64,000 nt of DNA from Candidatus Flavonifractor intestinigallinarum (GTDB taxonomy: Bacteria; Bacillota; Clostridia; Oscillospirales; Oscillospiraceae). The DNA lies in contig DWXO01000021.1 of the NCBI GenBank assembly GCA_019119165.1, positions 1-64,000 on the forward strand, read 5' to 3'. The translations under genes and the position numbers were made by a program. Below the pieces are notes generated by a model that saw only the letters and a list, made by a program, of their open reading frames with translations, had not been told where the DNA came from and did no database searches. This document shows positions 11,201-23,078 of this stretch, piece after piece (the first letter of the stretch is position 1; each line of letters opens with the position of its first letter).

Positions 11201-11212
11201 AGAAATACCTCC

Positions 11213-12187
11213 TTAAAAGGGAAGAGCCACGATGGCGGGCACCAGCACGGGCACCGCCAGGGAGAGCACCACGCCGGAGGTAAAGGAGTAGATGGTGATG
11301 CGCTCATGGGTGGCGCCCACCACCACCGGCAGCACGGTGTCCATGGCGGCGGCGCCGGGCAGAGCGGCGCACTCCACATAGCCCACATACCGGGCGATGA
11401 AAGGAATGGCCAGGATGGAGAAGATCTCACGCATCACGTTGGACAAAAAGGCCACCGCCGACACCGACGGGGAATAGGGGGCCAGCAGGGTGGGGGCCAG
11501 GGAGTACCAGCCCATACCGGCGGAGGCGGCCATGGAGTCCTTCACCCCCAGAGGGAGGAAGAGCCCGGCCACGGCGGCAAAGACCAGAGTACCAGCGCAT
11601 ACCGCCACCGGCACCAGCAGCACCTGAAAACCGGCGGTCTTGATGTCGCTGACGAAGGTGCCCTGCTTGCCCATATCCATGCCTACCATAAATAAAAGCA
11701 GATAGAGGCCGAAGTTGATGACCGTACCGCAGTGGGCGGTGACGGCGGGGGGAATGATGAACCGGCCCGCCAGCATTCCCAGCACCACGGCAATCACGAT
11801 CCACTTGGTCAGGGAATTGTCTGCCTTGCCGGCGGAGTGGGCGCTGTCATGATCGGTCTGACTGCTGCCCCGGGGCAGGCCCACATGGTTCAGCCGCAGG
11901 ACGAACCGGCGCAACAGGGTGAGAAACAGGATGGAACCGAACATGGCCAGCACCGTGATGATGAGAGCGGCCAGGCCGATCTGCCCCAGAGAGGAGATAA
12001 CCTCGTCGTTGGCGCCCAGGTTGACCCCCAGGGTGACGATCAGGATCATCAGCGCCACAAATTGCAGCTTGCCCACCCAGACCAGGGGGCGGCTGCGTAC
12101 CCCGGGCCGGGAGCCGATCAGCGCGCCCAGGATCACCAGGGCGATGTAGATGGCCAGATTGCTCAGAGTGCTGAGCGTGGTGTCCAT
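11213..12187 (-). CDS. lysO: LysO-family (YbjE-like) lysine exporter
   Basis: Eight or more TM segments; IYIALVILGALIGSR start and GMDMGKQG motif; start at MDTTL. Confidence 0.8.
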   Translation of the reverse strand: MDTTLSTLSNLAIYIALVILGALIGSRPGVRSRPLVWVGKLQFVALMILIVTLGVNLGANDEVISSLGQIGLAALIITVLAMFGSILFLTLLRRFVLRLNHVGLPRGSSQTDHDSAHSAGKADNSLTKWIVIAVVLGMLAGRFIIPPAVTAHCGTVINFGLYLLLFMVGMDMGKQGTFVSDIKTAGFQVLLVPVAVCAGTLVFAAVAGLFLPLGVKDSMAASAGMGWYSLAPTLLAPYSPSVSAVAFLSNVMREIFSILAIPFIARYVGYVECAALPGAAAMDTVLPVVVGATHERITIYSFTSGVVLSLAVPVLVPAIVALPF

Positions 12188-12441
12188 ATCAATACATCCT
12201 TTCTGAACCGTAGTAAGAAAAAACACGGAAACAGGCAGCAGGGCCATTCTAGCATATCTCCTGTGGAAAGTCCACCCCTGAACGACAGCGGTCAATAAGA
12301 GAAAGTCAGCGCTTATTTTTGAAACCAATTAGTTTATAACAGATACTGGAATTATAGAAAATGCCCTAATATTCTGGATATAATTTTATGAATTACACAA
12401 AAAAAGGCAAAGAATTTTGGGGGGCATGCTTCATTTTACAC

Positions 12442-12470
12442 TTGCATCTCAAGTTTAAATGGGTTATAGT
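12442..12470 (+). promoter_or_regulatory. promoter for NCS2 permease
   Basis: TTGCAT-17 nt-TATAGT. Confidence 0.65.
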
Positions 12471-12523
12471 TTGGTTGAGCAAAAAAACAATTTGGGCAAA
12501 AAAATTTTTGTGAGGTGATTGGA

Positions 12524-13852
12524 ATGGGTACACCAAAAACAAAGAACTCTGATACCGTATTTCAATGGAACGGTATCCCCCAGCCGGGTCAGCTGATCCC
12601 CCTGGGCCTCCAGCACGTGGTGGCCGCGGTAGTGGGTATCATTACGCCTGCTATTTTGGTTGCCAACACCTGTGGCCTGAGCGAAGCGGAAAAGACCCTG
12701 ATGATTCAGGTCTCCCTGATCCTGACCGCGCTTGCCACCCTGCTCCAGCTCTTCCCCATCTTCCGGCGCATTGGCTCCGGACTGCCCGTCATCATGGGCA
12801 TTAGCTTTGCGTACATCCCCACGCTCCAGGCCATCGGCGCACAGTTTGACATCGCAACGATTCTGGGCGCTGAGATCATCGGCGGTATTGTGGCCATCGT
12901 CTTTGGCGTGTTCGTCAAGTGGATCCGTCCTCTGTTCCCGCCCCTGGTCACCGGCACCGTCATCTTTACCATCGGCCTGTCCCTCTATCCCACCGCCGTC
13001 AAGTACATGGCCGGCGGCGCCGGCACCGAGTGGTTCGGCAATGTGAAGAGCTGGGTCGTGGCCCTCATCACCCTGGTTGTGGTGGTGATCCTGTCCAACT
13101 TCACCAAGGGTATCTTCAAGCTGGGCGCCATCCTCATTGGCATGATCGTGGGCTACATCGTGGCCTACTTCGTGGGCATGGTGGACTTCTCCAGCGTGGG
13201 TACCTCCAGCTGGTTTGCTCTGCCCGAGGTTATGCCCTTTGAGATCAAGTTCGTGCCCTCCGCCTGCGTCTCTCTGGCCATTGTGTATGTGGTCAACGCG
13301 GTGCAGACCATCGGCGACCTGAGCTCCACCACCATGGGCGGCATGGATCGGATGCCCACCGATCGCGAGCTGTCCGGCGGTATCGTTGGCCAGGGCATCA
13401 TGAGCATCGTGGGCGCCTTCTTCGGCGGCCTGCCCACCGCTTCCTACAGCCAGAACGTGGGTATCGTCACTGTGAACAAGGTCATCAACCGGGCCGTCTT
13501 TACCCTGGCTGCCGGTATCCTGCTGGTGGCCGGCCTGATGCCCAAGTTTGCCTCCCTGCTCACCACCATTCCCCAGTGCGTCATCGGCGGCGCCACCATC
13601 TCTGTGTTTGCCACCATCACCATGACCGGCATCCGCATGATCACCGAGGGCGGCTTTACCCCCCGTAAGAGCTCCGTGGTCGGCCTGTCCGTGGCTCTGG
13701 GCGTCGGCATCACTCAGGTGTCCGGCTGCCTGGCCGGCGAAGGCTTCCCCGAGTGGGTCAACACCGTGTTTGGTTCCTCCTCCGTGGTGGTTGCCACCAT
13801 CGTGGCCATCATCCTCAACCTGGTCCTGCCCAAGGAGCAGAACAACAAGTAA
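12524..13852 (+). CDS. NCS2 family nucleobase (uracil/xanthine/urate-type) permease
   Basis: GLQHVVAAVVGIITPAILVA; ADLSSTTMGG-like/QNVGIV motifs of NCS2. Confidence 0.9.
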   Translation: MGTPKTKNSDTVFQWNGIPQPGQLIPLGLQHVVAAVVGIITPAILVANTCGLSEAEKTLMIQVSLILTALATLLQLFPIFRRIGSGLPVIMGISFAYIPTLQAIGAQFDIATILGAEIIGGIVAIVFGVFVKWIRPLFPPLVTGTVIFTIGLSLYPTAVKYMAGGAGTEWFGNVKSWVVALITLVVVVILSNFTKGIFKLGAILIGMIVGYIVAYFVGMVDFSSVGTSSWFALPEVMPFEIKFVPSACVSLAIVYVVNAVQTIGDLSSTTMGGMDRMPTDRELSGGIVGQGIMSIVGAFFGGLPTASYSQNVGIVTVNKVINRAVFTLAAGILLVAGLMPKFASLLTTIPQCVIGGATISVFATITMTGIRMITEGGFTPRKSSVVGLSVALGVGITQVSGCLAGEGFPEWVNTVFGSSSVVVATIVAIILNLVLPKEQNNK

Positions 13853-13864
13853 GCATGATAATGC

Positions 13865-13897
13865 AAAAGGCCCGACCCACAAGGGGTCGGGCCTTTT
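13865..13897. terminator. bidirectional terminator
   Basis: AAAAGGCCCGACCC...GGGTCGGGCCTTTT. Confidence 0.9.
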
Positions 13898-13904
13898 CCT
13901 AAGA

Positions 13905-14543
13905 TCATTCCTTGGCTTCGTCGATGTAGCTGTACAGCGTATACTTGGAAATTCCGAAGAACTTGCATACCTTGTCGCCGCTTTTGGTGATGAGGAAGGC
14001 GCCGGTGTCGTTGAGGAACTGCACCGCCTTGACCTTGTCCTCCTTGTTCATCAGGGCCACAGGCTTGCCTACGATCTTCACGCTCTGCTCCATCAGCTCG
14101 TCCAGCAGGTCGGAGACGTTGCGGGAGATGGCCTCGGGTTCCTTCTCGTCCTTCTCCGTGGCAGTGAACTGCTTGATGGCGGTTTCCATAGCCAGCATGA
14201 GGGTGATATCGTAGTTGATCCCGAAGATCCCGATGGGCGTTCCGTCGTCGTCCCGGATGTAGATGGTGGTGGACTTCAGGATCTTGCCGTCCTTGGTGCG
14301 GGTGAGGTAGCTGAGATGATCCTGCAGCTGGTCCTGATTGCCCCGCAGGGCCTCCAGGACCACGTGAGACGGTCCGTCCCCCACCTTTCGTCCCGTGACC
14401 TGCCCGTTTTCAATGGCGACGATGGAGCTCTCCGGGTCGTTGGTGGACAGGTCGTGGACCACCACTTCACAGTTGGGGCCAAACTGGCTGGCAATGCCCT
14501 TGGCCAACTTGAAGAGGAATTGCAGGGTAGATGCTTCTGGCAC
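13905..14543 (-). CDS. YheO/DauR-type PAS-like helix-turn-helix transcriptional regulator
   Basis: FGPNCEVVVHDLS...GIFGINYDIT...GAFLITKSGDKVCKFFGISKYTLYSYI; GTG start with SD gaaaggaggg. Confidence 0.85.
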   Translation of the reverse strand: MPEASTLQFLFKLAKGIASQFGPNCEVVVHDLSTNDPESSIVAIENGQVTGRKVGDGPSHVVLEALRGNQDQLQDHLSYLTRTKDGKILKSTTIYIRDDDGTPIGIFGINYDITLMLAMETAIKQFTATEKDEKEPEAISRNVSDLLDELMEQSVKIVGKPVALMNKEDKVKAVQFLNDTGAFLITKSGDKVCKFFGISKYTLYSYIDEAKE

Positions 14544-14722
14544 GTAGATTCCCTCCTTTCGGAGTCTGCGCCGGACGGCAGACGCCCCCCGGAGGAAGGG
14601 ACGCCAAAGGTTGCCCATTCAGCGGCAGACGGTAAGATATACTTTATCATTTTACCACATTTCAGCTCAGATTCAACTGATTTTGCAGACCTAAAAATTT
14701 TTTTGCTTTTCTAACAAAAGTA

Positions 14723-14751
14723 TTGCATATCCGTGCGAACTGTGGTAACAT
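14723..14751 (+). promoter_or_regulatory. promoter for the ssnA transcription unit
   Basis: TTGCAT-17 nt-TAACAT. Confidence 0.75.
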
Positions 14752-14841
14752 AGAAACAACGAGAGATTGAAACTATGCAAGATGCACAAATTTCCATATA
14801 AAAAGTTGTAGCTGCAACGGAGTGCTTTCGCGCACGGGCTG

Positions 14842-14907
14842 AATGGACATGGAATTCGGCTGGGTTGCGGACGCAACCTAGAAAAGAACGAATTTGTACT
14901 GTCCATT
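14842..14907 (+). promoter_or_regulatory. candidate riboswitch aptamer/antiterminator upstream of ssnA
   Basis: P1 AATGGACA/TGTCCATT (14842-14849/14900-14907), P2 AATTCG/CGAATT (14853-14858/14889-14894), P3 GGTTGC/GCAACC (14863-14868/14873-14878). Confidence 0.7.
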
Positions 14908-14931
14908 CCACCGGGAATGGGCAATTTTTTT
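14900..14931 (+). terminator. intrinsic terminator/attenuator in the ssnA leader, overlapping P1
   Basis: TGTCCATTCC-ACCG-GGAATGGGCA stem followed by A+7T (14925-14931). Confidence 0.85.
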
Positions 14932-14968
14932 ACGGAGAAAAAGAACGAATTTAAAGGAGGAACTTACT

Positions 14969-16309
14969 ATGCTGCTGATCGGTAATGGCAGACTCATCAC
15001 CCGGAGCGAGGAGCTCCCTTATCTGGAAGACGGCGCCGTTGTTCTGGACGGCGAGGTGGTCAAGGAGGTCGGCTCCCTGGCCGACATGAAGGCCAAGTAC
15101 CCCGACGCCGAGTTCGTGGACGCCAAGGGCGGCGTCATCATGCCCGGCCTCATCAACGTCCATACCCACATCTATTCCGGCCTGGCCCGGGGCCTGTCCA
15201 TCAACGGCTTCAATCCCACCAACTTCTTTGAGGTGCTGGACGGCCAGTGGTGGTACATCGACCGTCACCTGACTCTGGACGGCACCCGCGCCTGCGCCTA
15301 CGCCACCATCCTGGACTGCATCCGGGACGGCGTGACCACCATCTTCGATCACCACGCCTCCTTCTGCGAGATCCCCGGTTCCCTCTTTGCCATCAAGGAC
15401 GTGTGCAAGGAGCTGGGTATGCGCGCCAACCTCTGCTACGAGGTGTCCGAGCGTGACGGCCAGGAGAAGTGCGATCAGTCCATCCAGGAGAACGCCGACT
15501 TCGCCAAGTGGGCCAAGGAGCAGGACGACGACATGATCAAGGCCATGTTCGGCGGCCACGCCCTGTTCACCATCTCCGACAAGACCTTTGAGAAGATGGT
15601 CAAGGCCAACGACGGCATGACCGGCTTCCACATCCATGTGGCCGAGGGCATGAACGATGTGTACGACTCCCTGCAGAACTACGGCTGCCGGCCCATCAAC
15701 CGCCTGCTGTACAACGGCATCCTGGGCGAAAAGACCATGCTGGGCCACTGCATCCACGTCTCTCCCGCCGAGATGGACATCATCAAGGAGACCAACACCA
15801 TGGTCTGCCACAACCCCGAGTCCAACATGGGCAACGCTGTGGGCTGCTCCCCCGTGCTGCAGCTGTACAACCGGGGCATCCTCATCGGCCTGGGCACCGA
15901 TGCCTACACCCACGATATGCTGGAGAGCCTGAAGGTCCTGCTGCCCATGCAGCGCCACAACGTCTGTCAGCCCAACGTGGGCTGGTGCGAGGCCACCGGG
16001 ATGCTCTTCCAGAACAACGCCAAGATCTGCTCCCGCTACTTCAAGAAGCCTCTGGGCGTGCTGAAGCCCGGCGCCGCCGCCGACGTGATCGTCATGGACT
16101 ACAAGCCCTTCACCCCCTTCTCCGACGCCAACATCGACGGGCATATGCTCTTCGGCATGATGGGCAAGAACTGCCGCACCACCATCATCAACGGCAAGGT
16201 GCTGTACAAGGACCGCGAGTTCGTGGGCATTGACGAGGACAAGATCAACGCCTGGTGCATGGAGCAGTCCAAGAAACTGTGGGGCGAGCTGAACCACTGC
16301 ACTTACTGA
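14969..16309 (+). CDS. ssnA: putative aminohydrolase SsnA
   Basis: MLLIGNGRLITRSEELPYLEDGAVVLDG; NVHTHIYSGLARG metal site; adjacent to ygfK as in purine clusters. Confidence 0.93.
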   Translation: MLLIGNGRLITRSEELPYLEDGAVVLDGEVVKEVGSLADMKAKYPDAEFVDAKGGVIMPGLINVHTHIYSGLARGLSINGFNPTNFFEVLDGQWWYIDRHLTLDGTRACAYATILDCIRDGVTTIFDHHASFCEIPGSLFAIKDVCKELGMRANLCYEVSERDGQEKCDQSIQENADFAKWAKEQDDDMIKAMFGGHALFTISDKTFEKMVKANDGMTGFHIHVAEGMNDVYDSLQNYGCRPINRLLYNGILGEKTMLGHCIHVSPAEMDIIKETNTMVCHNPESNMGNAVGCSPVLQLYNRGILIGLGTDAYTHDMLESLKVLLPMQRHNVCQPNVGWCEATGMLFQNNAKICSRYFKKPLGVLKPGAAADVIVMDYKPFTPFSDANIDGHMLFGMMGKNCRTTIINGKVLYKDREFVGIDEDKINAWCMEQSKKLWGELNHCTY

Positions 16310-16511
16310 GAACAACGTAGGTTGAGCTTGTCTTCGCCAAGCGTTTTGCCCCAGGCAAAACCTTGATGCCGGGGCGATTCATTCGACCCGAGCAGATGAA
16401 AGGAATCGGGGTCCCCGCCCGGCCGGGCCGGGTGGGGCCAAGATCAACGCCTGGTGCATGGAGCAGTCCAAGAAGCTGTGGGGCGAGCTGAACCACTGCA
16501 CTTACTGAGAA
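16241..16511. repeat. 72-bp direct duplication of the ssnA 3' end (16241-16312 and 16440-16511) flanking a hairpin-rich insert
   Basis: 71/72 nt identical by eye; single difference AAA/AAG. Confidence 0.95.
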
Positions 16512-16574
16512 ATCCCCCAAAAACTGAAAACAAAATGTAATTCCGAGTTATAACGATAACTGGAGGTTTTGATT

Positions 16575-19571
<2,997 letters not shown>

Positions 19572-19730
19572 AAGTGTAAATCGGTTCCACTGCCTCCCCC
19601 CACGGCAGCGCGCATCGCCTCAGTGTTGACTGAGGCTTTGCGTGCGCGTGGGGGATAGGTGGATTGGACGATGGAATACTGACCGGGCGGGAAATCCCTG
19701 GAGCCCGCCCCGTGTAAGGAGGAACCCAAC

Positions 19731-20282
19731 ATGGCACCGACCCAAAACAACCGTATCGCCATGGTGTACTGCGCCGGCGGCAGCCGGGCCAAGCGCCGGG
19801 GAGAGGCGGACCTGTCCTACTTGGATTGCAGCATGGCAAAGCAGGCCTTTGCCGACGGGGTGCTGGAGTGCGCCCAGGGGTGCCTGGGCCTGGGCAGCTG
19901 CGTGGAGGCCTGCCGTCTGGACGCCATCCACATTGGAGCCCACGGCGCCGCCGTGGTGGACCGGGAGGCCTGTGTGGGCTGCGGCCTGTGCGTGGAGGCC
20001 TGTCCCCAGGGTCTGATCCGTCTGGTGGACGCGGACACCACCATCGTGCCCCGCTGCTCCAACCAGGACGCTGGCCCCGTGGCCCGGAACGCCTGCGACG
20101 TCAGCTGCATCACCTGCCGGATGTGTGAGCGCAACTGTCCGGCGGCCGCCATCACCATGGTGGACAACCACGCGGTGATTGATCCGGAGCTTTGCATCTC
20201 CTGCGGAATGTGCGCGGTAAAGTGCCCCCGGGGCGTGATCGTGGACGCCGACGGCGTCTTTACCGTGGCCGACTTTGCATAG
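19731..20282 (+). CDS. RnfB-like polyferredoxin (multiple 4Fe-4S)
   Basis: GCLGLGSCVEACRLDAI, CVGCGLCVEACPQGLIRLV, CRMCERNCPAAAI, CISCGMCAVKCPRGVI. Confidence 0.8.
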   Translation: MAPTQNNRIAMVYCAGGSRAKRRGEADLSYLDCSMAKQAFADGVLECAQGCLGLGSCVEACRLDAIHIGAHGAAVVDREACVGCGLCVEACPQGLIRLVDADTTIVPRCSNQDAGPVARNACDVSCITCRMCERNCPAAAITMVDNHAVIDPELCISCGMCAVKCPRGVIVDADGVFTVADFA

Positions 20283-20298
20283 GAAAGAGGAACCACAG

Positions 20299-22869
20299 AT
20301 GAGCTATTCTTTTACCGTAAACGGCGTCCTCCGCACCACCGAGGAGGATAAGCCCCTGCTGCGCTATCTGCGCGACGATCTGCACCTCTATTCCGTCAAG
20401 GACGGGTGCAGCGAAGGCGCCTGCGGCACCTGTACCATCGTGGTGGACGGCAAGGCCGTCAAGTCCTGTGTCCTCACCACCAAGAAGGCGGTGGGCAAGA
20501 CCATCCTTACCGTGGAGGGCCTGTCCCACGACGAGCAGGAGGCCTTTGTGTACGCCTTCGGCAAGGTGGGCGCCGTCCAGTGCGGCTTCTGTATCCCCGG
20601 CATGGTGATGGCGGGCAAGGCTCTCATTGACCGCAATCCCAACCCCTCTGAGGAGGAGATCAAGAAGGCCATCCGGGGCAACATCTGCCGGTGTACCGGC
20701 TACAAGAAGATCATCGAGGGCATTGCCCTCACCGCCGCCATTCTCCGGGGGGAGGAGAAGATTGACCCCGAGCTGGAGAAGGGTGACATCTACGGCGTGG
20801 GCGACCGGGCCTTCCGCACCGACGTGCGGGGCAAGGTGCTGGGCAGCGGCGCTTACTGCGACGACATCGAGATGGAGGGCATGGTCCATGCCTCCGCCGT
20901 CCGTTCCCAGTATCCCAGAGCAAAGGTGCTGGATATTGACGCCTCCAAGGCCCTGGAGCTGCCCGGCGTGCTGGCCGTTCTCACTGCCGAGGACGTGCCC
21001 AACAACAAAGTGGGCCACATCCAGCAGGACTGGGATGTGTTCATCGCCAAGGGCGACATCACCCGCTGCGTGGGCGACGCCATCTGCCTGGTGGTGGCTG
21101 AGAACGAGAAGGTGCTGGCCCAGGCCAAGAAGCTGGTGAAGATCAGCTATGAGCCCCTGGAGCCGGTGCGCTCCATCCAGGAGGCTATGGCCGAGAACAC
21201 CCCCAAGCTCCATCCCAACGGCAACCTGTGCCAGCAACGCCATGTGACCCGGGGCGACGCCAAGACCGCCCTGGCCAACTCCAAGTATGTGGTGACCCAG
21301 AGCTACAAGACTCCCTTCACCGAGCACGCCTTCCTGGAGCCCGAGTGCGCCGTGGCCTTCCCCTATAAGGACGGCGTGAAGGTGTACACCTCCGATCAGG
21401 GCGTGTACGACACCCGGAAGGAGATCTCCATCATGCTGGGCTGGGAGCCCGACCGCATCGTGGTGGAGAACAAGTTCGTGGGCGGCGGCTTCGGCGGCAA
21501 GGAGGACGTGTCCGTGCAGCACCTGGCGGTGCTGGCAGCCCTGAAGGTCCAGAAGCCGGTGAAGGTGAAGTTCACCCGGCAGGAGTCCATCAACTTCCAC
21601 CCCAAGCGCCACTATATGGAGGGTACCTTCACCCTGGGCTGCGACGAGAACGGCATCTTTACCGGCCTGGACTGCGAGATCTACTTCGACACCGGCGCCT
21701 ATGCCTCCCTGTGCGGCCCCGTGCTGGAGCGTGCCTGCACCCACTCCGTGGGCCCCTATTGCTACCAGAACACCGACATCCGGGGCTTCGGCTACTACAC
21801 CAACAATCCTCCCGCCGGCGCCTTCCGTGGCTTCGGCGTGTGCCAGAGCGAGTTCGCCCTGGAGTCCAACATCAACCTGCTGGCTGAGAAGGTGGGTATC
21901 TCCCCCTGGGAGATCCGCTACCGCAACGCCATTGAGCCGGGCAAGGTGCTGCCCAACGGCCAGATCGCCGACTGCTCCACCGCTCTGAAGGAGACCCTGC
22001 TGGCGGTGAAGGACGTGTACGAGGCCAACATGGACCACGCGGGCATCGCCTGCGCCATGAAGAACGCCGGCGTGGGCGTGGGCCTGCCGGACAAGGGCCG
22101 CTGCAAGCTGGTGGTGCGGGACGGCATGGTGGAGCTGTACGCCGCCGCCTCCGACATCGGCCAGGGCTGCGCCACCGTCTTCCTCCAGGTTCTGGCTCAG
22201 ACCACCGGGCTGCCCCGGCTGCTGCTGCGGAACATGGGCGCCAACTCCGAAGTGGCCCCCGACTCGGGCACCACCTCCGGCTCCCGTCAGACCCTCATCA
22301 CCGGCGAGGCCGTGCGTATGGCCGCCGTGGATCTGAAGAAGGATATGGACGAGGTGAACGGCGACCTCAGCAAGCTGGAGGGCAAGGAATATTTTGCCGA
22401 GTTCTTTGACCCCACCGACAAGCTGGGCTCCGACAAGCCCAACCCCAAGAGCCATGTGGCCTACGGCTTTGCCACCCATGTGGTTATCCTGGACGACGAG
22501 GGCCAGGTCAAGGAGGTCTACGCGGCCCACGACTCCGGCAAGGTGGTCAACCCCACCTCCATCCAGGGTCAGATCGAGGGCGGCGTGCTCATGGGTCTGG
22601 GCTACGCCCTCACCGAGGACTTCCCCCTGAAGGACTGCGTGCCCCAGGCCAAGTACGGCACCCTGGGCCTGATGCGGTCCAACCAGATCCCCGATATCCA
22701 CGCCATCTATGTGGAGAAGGACGAGCTGCTGCCCTTCGCCTACGGCGCCAAGGGCATCGGTGAGATCGCCACCATCCCCACCGCGCCGGCCGTCCAGGGC
22801 GCCTATTACGCCAAGGATCACATCCTGCGCACCAGCCTGCCCATGGAGAACACCTACTACAAAAAGTAA
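20299..22869 (+). CDS. xdhD: molybdenum hydroxylase with fused 2Fe-2S domain (XdhD / selenium-dependent xanthine dehydrogenase type)
   Basis: CSEGACGTCTIVVDG and CGFC...CRCTGY Fe-S motifs; Moco domain GGGFGGKEDV, GAFRGFGVCQ; no FAD domain. Confidence 0.88.
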   Translation: MSYSFTVNGVLRTTEEDKPLLRYLRDDLHLYSVKDGCSEGACGTCTIVVDGKAVKSCVLTTKKAVGKTILTVEGLSHDEQEAFVYAFGKVGAVQCGFCIPGMVMAGKALIDRNPNPSEEEIKKAIRGNICRCTGYKKIIEGIALTAAILRGEEKIDPELEKGDIYGVGDRAFRTDVRGKVLGSGAYCDDIEMEGMVHASAVRSQYPRAKVLDIDASKALELPGVLAVLTAEDVPNNKVGHIQQDWDVFIAKGDITRCVGDAICLVVAENEKVLAQAKKLVKISYEPLEPVRSIQEAMAENTPKLHPNGNLCQQRHVTRGDAKTALANSKYVVTQSYKTPFTEHAFLEPECAVAFPYKDGVKVYTSDQGVYDTRKEISIMLGWEPDRIVVENKFVGGGFGGKEDVSVQHLAVLAALKVQKPVKVKFTRQESINFHPKRHYMEGTFTLGCDENGIFTGLDCEIYFDTGAYASLCGPVLERACTHSVGPYCYQNTDIRGFGYYTNNPPAGAFRGFGVCQSEFALESNINLLAEKVGISPWEIRYRNAIEPGKVLPNGQIADCSTALKETLLAVKDVYEANMDHAGIACAMKNAGVGVGLPDKGRCKLVVRDGMVELYAAASDIGQGCATVFLQVLAQTTGLPRLLLRNMGANSEVAPDSGTTSGSRQTLITGEAVRMAAVDLKKDMDEVNGDLSKLEGKEYFAEFFDPTDKLGSDKPNPKSHVAYGFATHVVILDDEGQVKEVYAAHDSGKVVNPTSIQGQIEGGVLMGLGYALTEDFPLKDCVPQAKYGTLGLMRSNQIPDIHAIYVEKDELLPFAYGAKGIGEIATIPTAPAVQGAYYAKDHILRTSLPMENTYYKK

Positions 22870-22922
22870 GCAGCGAATCATACCCAGTTACCCAGTTACG
22901 GAGGCCGCCCAAAGACCTTCCA

Positions 22923-22973
22923 GGGGGCCTCGGATCAGCGGTGGAAAACTGCCGCTCTGAGGCCCCCTTTTTT
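22923..22973 (+). terminator. intrinsic terminator after xdh
   Basis: GGGGGCCTC...GAGGCCCCCTTTTTT. Confidence 0.9.
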
Positions 22974-23078
22974 GCGCCCACAGGCAAGAGGGGAGGGGGT
23001 AGAATCCACTGAAACCAGAGAGTTTGAAACGCTACCAAAAAATTTTTTAGCTTCTCAATATTTTTTTCTGATTTCCTC

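Noticed and set aside
14842-14907. Classical purine (guanine/adenine) riboswitch before ssnA
   Set aside because: The expected three-way junction and conserved purine-riboswitch core are absent; the structure is an unbranched hairpin with two internal loops.
16440-16511. Second copy of ssnA tail as part of a separate coding sequence
   Set aside because: No start codon with RBS or extended frame upstream; it is a 23-codon fragment ending at the same stop as ssnA.
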